Below are positions 1 through 6,942 of a DNA stretch of 40,207 nt, piece after piece. The stretch lies in assembly GCA_003402735.1 (NCBI GenBank), contig QQNE01000035.1:1-40207 (forward strand). The letters run 5' to 3'. The position numbers and the translations under genes were made by a program. Source of the stretch: Verrucomicrobiota bacterium. Its GTDB lineage: Bacteria; Verrucomicrobiota; Verrucomicrobiia; Verrucomicrobiales; DEV007. Below the pieces are notes generated by a model. It was not told the DNA's origin. It made no database searches and saw only the letters and a program-made list of their open reading frames with translations. Each line of letters starts with the position of its first letter. Within the stretch, counting starts at the first letter, position 1.

Positions 1-66
1 GCTTCCGCAATACATGCCGGCACCTCCGGCGGTTAGGAAGACGATTTTTGGGGTGGGAGTGTCCAT
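1..66 (-). CDS. Glycosyltransferase family 4, N-terminus only (runs off left edge)
   Basis: The minus strand from an ATG at 66 reads MDTPTPKIVFLTAGGAGMYC followed by Gly-Ser and then leaves the window, so only 22 codons are visible. The hydrophobic first strand followed by a Gly-rich turn and MYCGS matches, from memory of the family, the start of GT4/GT5 (GT-B fold) glycosyltransferases common in Planctomycetes and Verrucomicrobia. These transfer sugars from nucleotide-sugar donors. The start lies inside the last codons of the upstream membrane-protein gene (34-base overlap, different frame), so the two are probably co-transcribed. Function rests on a very short stretch and is tentative. Confidence 0.55.
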   Translation of the reverse strand, partial: MDTPTPKIVFLTAGGAGMYCGS

Positions 67-617
67 GGCTTTGGCCGTTTGGCGACCTGGCAGGCCGCGC
101 ACAAACTTACGGAGAAGAGGCTCAGACCGATCCAGCGCGTCCAACGCTCCACAAAGATGAAGCCGCCGTTGAACAGCATGAACAGAAAAAATCCGTGCAC
201 CGCCCAGTGAGTCCAACGGGGCCGGTTTCGGTAACCGATCTCCCCGAGGCGCCACCAGATCCCGAGATCGGCCAGCCAGACCAATCCGTAGGCGTAATTG
301 ATCCAGATGCCCCAGCTGGCGCGCACCCCCGAGATGCTTTCGGATTGGACGGCGATGTCGGCCACGGCATTTGCATGGCTCCAATCATAAGCCACCTCGA
401 ACGCCAGGATCATGTGGGCGACGTAGCTGAGGCAACCCAGGCTCCAGAGTCGGCGCGGCAGCGGAGACGGGCATTTTTCCAGGGCCAGTGTGGTCAGGCT
501 GGCCGCGTAGCAGCCCAACGCCACCCAGGAAGAGGCGATCAGCAGTCCGGCCTTTGCGGTCTCGAGGAGATTTGGTTCCTCTGGTGGCATCCTGGCATCA
601 CCAAGCGCCGGATCCAT
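33..617 (-). CDS. Small multi-pass membrane protein, unknown function
   Basis: A 194-residue protein with about four to five hydrophobic segments (near residues 22-45, 60-75, 100-125, 140-158 and 160-178) and few charged residues between them, so it is almost certainly an inner-membrane protein. Trp and Tyr are frequent. I recognise no family motif. ATG at 617 is used; an in-frame ATG nine codons later (590) is an alternative. The gene is divergent from fxsA (100 bases apart) and overlaps the start of a downstream glycosyltransferase, which hints at a link to cell-envelope glycan or lipid synthesis, but this is context only. Confidence 0.7.
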   Translation of the reverse strand: MDPALGDARMPPEEPNLLETAKAGLLIASSWVALGCYAASLTTLALEKCPSPLPRRLWSLGCLSYVAHMILAFEVAYDWSHANAVADIAVQSESISGVRASWGIWINYAYGLVWLADLGIWWRLGEIGYRNRPRWTHWAVHGFFLFMLFNGGFIFVERWTRWIGLSLFSVSLCAACQVAKRPKPWTLPPQKSSS

Positions 618-717
618 TCCCTTTCAAGTTTCGGGGCTTCAGCGGAAGGAACCGCGCTCGCCCGGCTTTCCCCAAGAAATCGCTCGTCCGGACCTCGATC
701 CCGGTGCAATTTGGTTC

Positions 718-1185
718 ATGATTGGCCGCCTCGTGGCCCTTTTTATCTTGGTTCCCCTGGTGGAAACCTACCTCTTTCTTCAGGTCGGAGCCTGGATGGG
801 TCCGTTCCCGGCGCTGTTGATCATCGTGGCGACCGGTTTTTTGGGGGCCTGGCTGACCCGGACTCAGGGCCTCTCGGTGATCCGGCGATTCCGTTCCTCC
901 CTGGCGCAGGGGCGTCTGCCGCAGCAGGAAGCGATCGAGGGGCTGTTGATTTTGATTGCCGGCATTTTGCTGATGACTCCCGGCTTCCTCACGGACATCG
1001 CGGGGTATTTGCTTCTGATTCCGCCCTTGCGGCTTCGGGTCGGCGAGGTGTTGCGAGGGGTGCTGATCCGGCGCCTGCGGGGAGCTGTGCCTGCCGCGGC
1101 GGCGACCGCGGGAAAACCGGGCGGGGCCAAGCCCGGCGTCTCCCGGGTCGGACCGGTGATTGATGTCGAGATCCTGGAAAAGTGA
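718..1185 (+). CDS. fxsA: FxsA-family membrane protein
   Basis: A 155-residue membrane protein. The N-terminal half shows the FxsA signature: two hydrophobic helices around PLVETYLFLQVGAWMG and ALLIIVATGFLGAWLTRTQG, then a region ending LLMTPGFLTDIAGYLLLIPP, which matches the conserved PGF/LTDxxG segment of the family. FxsA in E. coli is an inner-membrane protein whose overproduction relieves exclusion of phage T7 by the F plasmid; the native role is not known. The Ala/Gly-rich C-terminal tail is typical and poorly conserved. The stop codon overlaps a possible GTG start of the next gene, so transcription may continue into the esterase operon. Confidence 0.88.
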   Translation: MIGRLVALFILVPLVETYLFLQVGAWMGPFPALLIIVATGFLGAWLTRTQGLSVIRRFRSSLAQGRLPQQEAIEGLLILIAGILLMTPGFLTDIAGYLLLIPPLRLRVGEVLRGVLIRRLRGAVPAAAATAGKPGGAKPGVSRVGPVIDVEILEK

Positions 1186-1241
1186 AATTTCCTGCGGCGA
1201 TGCCTGCTTGCGCCCTGACTCGGCTCCGTCATAATGGGTGG

Positions 1242-2126
1242 ATGCAATGGATGCGGATGACGGGCGTGTGGCTGCTGGCCGCGGGGCTGCTGGGGATCAC
1301 CCAGGGGCAGGACGAGTCTTACAAGAAGGGGCCGGATTCGGTGCGCAAACCCGGCGTGCCGCAAGGGACAGTGACCAAGGCGAAATGGACGGAGAGCAAG
1401 GTGTTTCCGGGGACGGTGCGCGACTACTGGATCTACGTGCCGAAACAGTATGACGGGAAGGAACCGGCCGCGCTGTTTGTGGCGCAGGATGGAGGTGGTT
1501 TTGTGACGGAGGAAGGGGCCTTCAACGCACCGGCCGTGTTCGACAACCTGATCCAGGAGGGGGCGATGCCGGTGACGATTGGGGTGTTTGTCAATCCCGG
1601 GAGCATTCCGCCGGTGGAGGAGACGAGCAAGCCGCGCAGCAACCGGAGTTATGAGTATGACAGTCTGGGGGATCTTTACGCGAGATTTCTCCTGGAAGAA
1701 CTCCTGCCGGAAATCGGCAAGAGTTTCAAGATTTCTGGGGATCCCCGTCGCCGGGTGATTTGTGGCAACAGTTCGGGCGGAATTTGCGCGTTCACGGTGG
1801 CTTGGGAGCGGCCTGGCGAATTTGGCAATGTGATCAGTCACATCGGCAGCTTCACCAACATCCGTGGAGGGCACGTCTATCCGGCCCTCATCCGCAAGAC
1901 CGAGAAAAAGCCGATCCGGGTCTTCCTCCAGGATGGGGCGAACGACGTCGACAACCTGCACGGGAACTGGCCGTTGGCCAATCAGCAGATGGCCGCGTCG
2001 CTCAAGTTTACCGGGTATGATTTCCAGTTTGTTTACGGTGAGGGAAAACACAGCGCTAGGCATGGCGGCGCGATTTTCCCTGACACCATGCGTTGGGTGT
2101 TTCGGGATTGGAAGGAGGCGAAATGA
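1242..2126 (+). CDS. Exported esterase (PF00756, enterochelin-esterase-like)
   Basis: An alpha/beta hydrolase of 294 residues. The start at 1242 (MQWMRMTGVWLLAAGLLG) is chosen because it begins a clear signal peptide; the frame is open to a GTG at 1182 touching the fxsA stop. The mature protein has the family's DYWIYVPKQY strand, an oxyanion-region AQDGGGF, the nucleophile elbow GNSSGG (Ser177) and a C-terminal GEGKHSARHGGAIFP containing the likely catalytic His270. Homologues hydrolyse ester bonds of acylated sugars or siderophores. The gene ends in an ATGA overlap with the SMP-30 gene and is upstream of a sulfatase, so removal of acyl decorations from a polysaccharide or sugar acid is a reasonable guess; the substrate cannot be read from the sequence. 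Confidence 0.85.
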   Translation: MQWMRMTGVWLLAAGLLGITQGQDESYKKGPDSVRKPGVPQGTVTKAKWTESKVFPGTVRDYWIYVPKQYDGKEPAALFVAQDGGGFVTEEGAFNAPAVFDNLIQEGAMPVTIGVFVNPGSIPPVEETSKPRSNRSYEYDSLGDLYARFLLEELLPEIGKSFKISGDPRRRVICGNSSGGICAFTVAWERPGEFGNVISHIGSFTNIRGGHVYPALIRKTEKKPIRVFLQDGANDVDNLHGNWPLANQQMAASLKFTGYDFQFVYGEGKHSARHGGAIFPDTMRWVFRDWKEAK

Positions 2127-3034
2127 GAGTCTGGTTGTTTCCACTGTTGTGCGCCGGATGCCTGGTGGCGCAGGACATGCCGCTCTCCCAGGTGCTCGTG
2201 GAAGGTGAAGCCTGGCAACTGATGGCCGAAGGCTACGGATTTACCGACGCCTGTGCCGCGGATGCCGAGGGCAATTTTTACTTCACCGATGTCAAAAATG
2301 GCACCGGCATCTTCAAACTCAGCCCGGAGGGCCAGTTGTCGGTGTGGCGCGATGGACTGCCGGGAATCAGCGGATTGCAGTTCGGTCCCGACGGCAAACT
2401 GTATGCCTGTCAGGGAAAACAGGAGCGGCTCATCCGGATCGTGCCTGGCTCGGGAGAGGTGGAGGTGTTGGTCACCGGCGTCCGGCCGAATGATCTCGTG
2501 GTGAATGCGTTCGGCACCGTTTTTTTCACGGAGACCAAGACGCAACAAGTCCATGCCGTCTCTCCGGCGGGAGTTCACCGGGTCGTCCATCAGGGCGACA
2601 TCGTCCGGCCCAACGGCATCTCTCTTTCCCCGGATCAAGGAACCTTGATTGTTTCCGATCACGGAGGGAAGCATGTCTGGGCGTTCCGTGTGGAGAGTGA
2701 CGGTAGCCTTGCTTACGCACAACCTTACATGACCGTCGTCACCCCCTACGGCACGGACGAGAGCAAGGGGGACGGCTCGACCACCGACGCGTTCGGTCGC
2801 TATTATGTCACCAGCGAGGTCGGTTTGCAGATGTTCGACCCCACCGGACGGCTGGGCGGCGTGATCGCCTCGCCCGCCCCGAAACCGGTGAGCGTGGAAT
2901 TCGCAGGGCCCGGCTTGGCCTGGATCTATCTCGCGGCGGATGGAAAGATCTTTCGCCGCAAAACGGCATCGCACGGCGTGCTCTTCCAAAGTCCCCCGGT
3001 CCCTTCGCTGACGCCGCCGGCTCAGACGCGATGA
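2123..3034 (+). CDS. Exported SMP-30/gluconolactonase-like beta-propeller
   Basis: A 303-residue protein. The ATG at 2123 overlaps the previous stop (ATGA), follows AAGGAGG, and starts a signal peptide MRVWLFPLLCAGCLVAQ; a longer frame from TTG 2093 would lack one. The body is a six-bladed propeller of the SMP-30/gluconolactonase/LRE family: repeated blades such as DAEGNFYFTDVKNGTGIFKL, FGPDGKLYACQGKQ, NAFGTVFFTETKTQ and a PNGISLSPDQGTLIVSD blade, the usual place of metal-binding Asn and Asp. Family members are Ca/Zn-dependent lactonases acting on sugar lactones. In Verrucomicrobia this enzyme is often next to or fused with an esterase like the one upstream, which supports a joint role in sugar-acid breakdown in the periplasm. 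Confidence 0.88.
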   Translation: MRVWLFPLLCAGCLVAQDMPLSQVLVEGEAWQLMAEGYGFTDACAADAEGNFYFTDVKNGTGIFKLSPEGQLSVWRDGLPGISGLQFGPDGKLYACQGKQERLIRIVPGSGEVEVLVTGVRPNDLVVNAFGTVFFTETKTQQVHAVSPAGVHRVVHQGDIVRPNGISLSPDQGTLIVSDHGGKHVWAFRVESDGSLAYAQPYMTVVTPYGTDESKGDGSTTDAFGRYYVTSEVGLQMFDPTGRLGGVIASPAPKPVSVEFAGPGLAWIYLAADGKIFRRKTASHGVLFQSPPVPSLTPPAQTR

Positions 3035-4515
3035 GTAGGGTTCCCATCTGGTTGTTTTGGTTCAGTGTCTGTTGCGCGTCGGGATGGGCGGCGGAGCGTC
3101 AGCCGAACGTGATCCTCGTCCTGTTGGATGATCTTGGCTACGGGGATCTTCCCTGTTACAATCCCAAGACGGGAAACGACACGCCTCACATCGATCGTCT
3201 CGCGGCGGAAGGGATGCGCTTCACAAACTTTTACGTCAGCTCGTCCGTCTGTTCTCCGTCCCGGGCCGCGCTGCTCACCGGCTGTTATCACCGTCGGATC
3301 GGCATTGATCATGTGCTTTGGCCGGTCTCCGTGGCGGGACTCAACCCGGCGGAGGTCACCCTGGCCGAAGTCCTGCGCAACAAAGGCTACGCCACCGCCT
3401 ACATCGGCAAGTGGCACGTCGGGGATCAGGTGGAGTTCCTTCCCACGCGCCAGGGGTTCGACACCTACTTCGGACTGCCCTACTCCCATGACATGCAGAG
3501 CCTGCTGAAGGTGGGCAAGACCGAGGAATCGGTTCTGCCCGTCAAGGTTCGCGCCCTGCCTCTTTACCGCGATGAGAAGCCGATCGCCCTGGTGACCAAT
3601 GTGCGTGATTTGACCGGCCGTTACCTCAAGGAAGCCCTGGCGTTCATCGGTCACCAAGCTGCCTCCAAACGTCCCTTTTTCCTCTTTTTGGCCCACAACG
3701 CCGTCCATTTCCCGATGCAGCCCTCCAGGGAATACCGGAAGGAAAGCAAAAACGGGCCGCTCGGGGATTGGCTTGAGGAGGTTGATGACGGTCTCGGCGC
3801 CATCATGACCCGTCTGGAGAACCTCGGGATCGACAAACAAACCCTGATTTTGGTCCTCTCCGACAACGGCCCGGCGGGTCGGACCCGCGGGAACACCGGG
3901 AATTTGCGCGGCGGCAAGCATTCGACCTGGGATGGGGGACTCAAGGTTCCCTTCCTGGCCCGATGGCCCGGGAAAATTCCCGCCGGAACGGTTTGCGGAG
4001 AATTGACTTCGGCGATCGATCTTCTTCCGACATTGGCCGCGTTCGCCGGTGCCAAACCCGAGTTCAGCGGGATCGATGGGCTAGACCTTTCCGGTCTTCT
4101 TTTGGGGAAAACGGAAGTCTCGCCGCGGGAGAACTTTTTCTATTACCACGCGAACCGGTTGGCTGCGGTCCGCGACGAGCGTTGGAAGCTCCATTTGCGC
4201 GGCCCGGACGGCGAACCGCGCATGCTCTTCGATCTCGACTCCGACCCGGGCGAGACCCGGGACTTGGCGGATCAGCAGCCCGAGGCGGTTGCCAAACTCT
4301 CCGCCCTGGCGGAGGAGGCGGCGCGGAGGCTGGGAAACGGAACCCAGCGCGGCCAGGAGGAGCGCGCCGCAGGACGCGTCAGTCGGCTCGATCCGATCGC
4401 CCGCGCGTTGCCGGTCTGGGGAAATGATGACAAGGAACCAGCGGTCCCGGAGGCGGCCAAGGTGGAGCCCATTCCCACCGGGGCGCCGCCGAGCAAGCAG
4501 GCTCAGATTCCATGA
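3031..4515 (+). CDS. Exported type I sulfatase
   Basis: A 494-residue formylglycine-dependent arylsulfatase-family enzyme (alkaline-phosphatase fold) that removes sulfate esters, probably from polysaccharides. A signal peptide (residues 1-21, ending ASGWAA) precedes NVILVLLDDLGYGDL, whose Asp33-Asp34 bind calcium. The modification motif is CSPSRAALLTG with Cys74 as the residue oxidised to formylglycine; AYIGKWH and LSDNGP supply further active-site Lys, His, Asp and Asn. The C-terminal subdomain has the usual RDERWKLHLR and DLDSDPGETRDLA. The ATG overlaps the SMP-30 stop by four bases, so esterase, lactonase and sulfatase form one translationally coupled operon. Activity needs a formylglycine-generating enzyme or anaerobic maturase encoded elsewhere. 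Confidence 0.95.
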   Translation: MSRVPIWLFWFSVCCASGWAAERQPNVILVLLDDLGYGDLPCYNPKTGNDTPHIDRLAAEGMRFTNFYVSSSVCSPSRAALLTGCYHRRIGIDHVLWPVSVAGLNPAEVTLAEVLRNKGYATAYIGKWHVGDQVEFLPTRQGFDTYFGLPYSHDMQSLLKVGKTEESVLPVKVRALPLYRDEKPIALVTNVRDLTGRYLKEALAFIGHQAASKRPFFLFLAHNAVHFPMQPSREYRKESKNGPLGDWLEEVDDGLGAIMTRLENLGIDKQTLILVLSDNGPAGRTRGNTGNLRGGKHSTWDGGLKVPFLARWPGKIPAGTVCGELTSAIDLLPTLAAFAGAKPEFSGIDGLDLSGLLLGKTEVSPRENFFYYHANRLAAVRDERWKLHLRGPDGEPRMLFDLDSDPGETRDLADQQPEAVAKLSALAEEAARRLGNGTQRGQEERAAGRVSRLDPIARALPVWGNDDKEPAVPEAAKVEPIPTGAPPSKQAQIP

Positions 4516-4559
4516 AAATTGCCAAGGGAGCCTGATTCGACTAGCCTCTCCCATCTCCC

Positions 4560-5306
4560 ATGCCGACCTCTGACCAACCTGCCGTCGCCGGAACTCCGCC
4601 CAAGGAAAACCAGTGGCTCAATCTGCTCTGCAACGTGGTCCTGCCGACGTTGATCTTCATGAAGTTGAGTCCGGAAACCCGGTTGGGTCCGATGTGGGCG
4701 CTGGCCTTGGGCTGCGCGCTGCCGATCGGTTACGGGATCTATGACTTTGTGGTCCGCAAGGTCTTCAACCTTCTCTCCGTTCTCGGTCTGGTCGCGGTTC
4801 TCGTGAAAGGAGTTTTTGGATTGCTCAAGACTTCGGCTTTCTGGATCGCCTGTTCGGAAGCCGCCTTGCCCTTGCTGTTTGGCATTGCGATTCTCTTCAC
4901 CGTCCGCGGAAAGGAGCCGCTGGTGCAGCGCTTTCTTCTCAGCCCGCAGTTGTTCGACATCGAACGGATCCGGCGGCAACTGGCCCTTCGCGGAAATGCA
5001 GAGCAACTTCGCCCCCTGATGGTGACCACGTCTGTGGCTTACGCCGGCACCATGTTTCTCAGCGCGGCTCTCAATTTCGTCTTGGCCAGTCGCCTGCTCG
5101 TGGCCGAACCGGGCACCGACGAGTTTGTCGCTCAACTGGGCAAATTTACCGGAATGCAATATCCGGTGATCGCCTTGCCGTTGACGGTTTTGACCGTGCT
5201 GCTTTTTTTGTGGGTCATGAATCGGCTCAGCGTCCTCACCGGTGTTCCGGCCGAAAGCCTTCTCGCGGGCGGGCAGTCGCCCGGCAAAGATGGGATTTCC
5301 ATCTGA
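4560..5306 (+). CDS. VC0807-family integral membrane protein
   Basis: A 248-residue protein with about six hydrophobic segments (roughly 24-35, 45-62, 70-90, 95-112, 155-172 and 200-222). The pattern of NxxxxxVLPTLIFMKLS at the start, an LFGIAILFTVRGKEPLVQRF loop and the C-terminal FTGMQYPVIALPLTVLTVLL is that of the VC0807-family membrane proteins, which have no established function. It starts 44 bases after the sulfatase stop and could be the last gene of that operon or have its own promoter. It converges with the glycosyltransferase gene, with stops 44 bases apart. Family assignment is from memory of the architecture. Confidence 0.75.
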   Translation: MPTSDQPAVAGTPPKENQWLNLLCNVVLPTLIFMKLSPETRLGPMWALALGCALPIGYGIYDFVVRKVFNLLSVLGLVAVLVKGVFGLLKTSAFWIACSEAALPLLFGIAILFTVRGKEPLVQRFLLSPQLFDIERIRRQLALRGNAEQLRPLMVTTSVAYAGTMFLSAALNFVLASRLLVAEPGTDEFVAQLGKFTGMQYPVIALPLTVLTVLLFLWVMNRLSVLTGVPAESLLAGGQSPGKDGISI

Positions 5307-5350
5307 TCCCAGTTGCCGACAGGACGTTAGCGTAGCTCGTCCTGCGCCCG

Positions 5351-6745
5351 TCACCCCGTCGTTCGATCCGGTGTCTCCAGCAGCTTGCGGATCCGCCGAG
5401 CCGGAGAGCGGAAACAACCTTGCACCGCCTCCCTTAGGCGCAAGCCGCGTTGCGTGTCGTAATCCTCAGCCAGCTCCGGCTGGTCGAGCAGGAGGGAGGG
5501 ATCGAAGCGGACCTGGCCGCCGGAGATCAGGGCTCGTTTCAGGGCTCTGGTGGTCACCGACTTGTCGAATCGCTCCTGAGCCAGAAGAAACCCGGCTTGG
5601 CCGAACCGGCGGCAAAGGGAGTCATCCGTCAACAATGTCTCGATGCACCTGGCGAATTCGAGCGGTCGCCGCTCCTCGGTGATCAATCCGGTCTTGCCCT
5701 CGAGAATCATCTCCGGGATGCCGGCCAACCTCGTGGAAACGCAAGGCACTCCGACCGCCATGGCCTCCATAATGACCGTGGGAAGATTGTCCATGCCCCC
5801 GTCGGATTCGGTGACGCAAGCCAGCGCAAACACATGCGCTCGGTGCGCCAGGTGCTCGATGATAAAATCCTGATTCTGTTCGCCTTCCAGAAACACCTTG
5901 TCCTCCAGACGCAGTTCTCTGATCAGGCTTCGGAGGCTCTCCTCGAGAGGTCCACCGCCGACGATGTGGCAGGTGAATGGCACCTCCCGATCCCGCAAGA
6001 CCGCGCAAGCCCGGATCAGGTCATCATACCCCTTTTTTTCGATCAGCCGACCCACCGAATAGATCCTGCGGGAACCGATTCCTCCCGGTTGGCCGTGGTT
6101 GGCCCCGATCCACTTTTCCAGGTCCAATCCATTGTAGACTCGGCGGATCTTGGCGGCTGCGACGGGGAATTCCCGGCACAAACGTTGCACCGTGTAGTCG
6201 CTGACCGTGATTACCCGGGAGGCGTCCTGCATCAGCAGTTCCAGGGAAACTTTCGTGTCGGTATCGCCGCAAAAGACGTCGTTTGCGTGGGCGGTGAAAC
6301 TGTAGGTCATCCCGGAGAATTGGCGCAACCACCACATCGTGCGGGCCGCCAATCCGGCAAAATGACCATGGGCATGGCGAAGATAGGGAGCCTGCTTGCG
6401 GATCTCCTGGTGAATCCAGATCGCCTCATAGACCCGCATCTTGTCGCGTGCCTTGCCCCAGTAGCGCAGCGCAGACCGGGCGGCCTTGGGCAATTCGCGG
6501 CTGTCCCTGAGCCCAGCGGCGTAGGCTTTCAGACTCTCTTCATCCGGCAGGAAGACGACCCGCGCCTTCAGGGATTCGGGATAGGACTGGGCCGGTTCAT
6601 CCCTCGGATCCCGGACACTGAAAATCAGCGGGCGGATTCCCTGACGCTCCAGTTCCAGGATCTCCCGGACACAGAATGTCTGGGTAAAGGTCGGGAAGCG
6701 TTGGAAGACATACGCCAGGTGGAAGGGTGCGCCTGAAGCCGACAT
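5351..6745 (-). CDS. Glycosyltransferase family 4 (GT-B fold)
   Basis: A 464-residue soluble glycosyltransferase. The N-terminal Rossmann domain starts YVFQRFPTFTQTFCVREILE, as in GT4 enzymes of exopolysaccharide synthesis (colanic-acid WcaL/AmsK-like). HAHGHFAGLAARTMWWL and YSFTAHANDVF follow. The donor-binding domain has RIYSVGRLIEKKGYDDLIRA, then GGMDNLPTVIMEAMAVGVPC, where the Glu of the EX7E motif contacts the nucleotide sugar, then STRLAGIPEMILEGKTGLI. It should transfer a sugar from an NDP/GDP donor to an envelope or exopolysaccharide acceptor on the cytoplasmic side. Length is normal. It is divergent from the PQQ dehydrogenase gene, with 197 bases between the start codons. Confidence 0.92.
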   Translation of the reverse strand: MSASGAPFHLAYVFQRFPTFTQTFCVREILELERQGIRPLIFSVRDPRDEPAQSYPESLKARVVFLPDEESLKAYAAGLRDSRELPKAARSALRYWGKARDKMRVYEAIWIHQEIRKQAPYLRHAHGHFAGLAARTMWWLRQFSGMTYSFTAHANDVFCGDTDTKVSLELLMQDASRVITVSDYTVQRLCREFPVAAAKIRRVYNGLDLEKWIGANHGQPGGIGSRRIYSVGRLIEKKGYDDLIRACAVLRDREVPFTCHIVGGGPLEESLRSLIRELRLEDKVFLEGEQNQDFIIEHLAHRAHVFALACVTESDGGMDNLPTVIMEAMAVGVPCVSTRLAGIPEMILEGKTGLITEERRPLEFARCIETLLTDDSLCRRFGQAGFLLAQERFDKSVTTRALKRALISGGQVRFDPSLLLDQPELAEDYDTQRGLRLREAVQGCFRSPARRIRKLLETPDRTTG

Positions 6746-6942
6746 GGATGGGGGAGGGTTGCGATGGTGGCCCGTTCATCTCTTCACGAAAGAGATCGAT
6801 CCTGAAAGTCTTTTCTCTGGTGCGCTCCATTCTCCGACCATCCGGGTTGGTGGGGGCGATCGGGAAACCGCCCTGCTCGGGGATTGGGCTTCTCTTGAAC
6901 AGGACTGGACGAGAGCCAAATGCGGTTTACATTCGCCTTCCC

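Noticed and set aside
48..1163. 371-codon plus-strand frame at the left edge
   Set aside because: It is out of frame with fxsA and antisense to the membrane-protein gene; its translation is Arg/Gly/Pro-rich with no domain.
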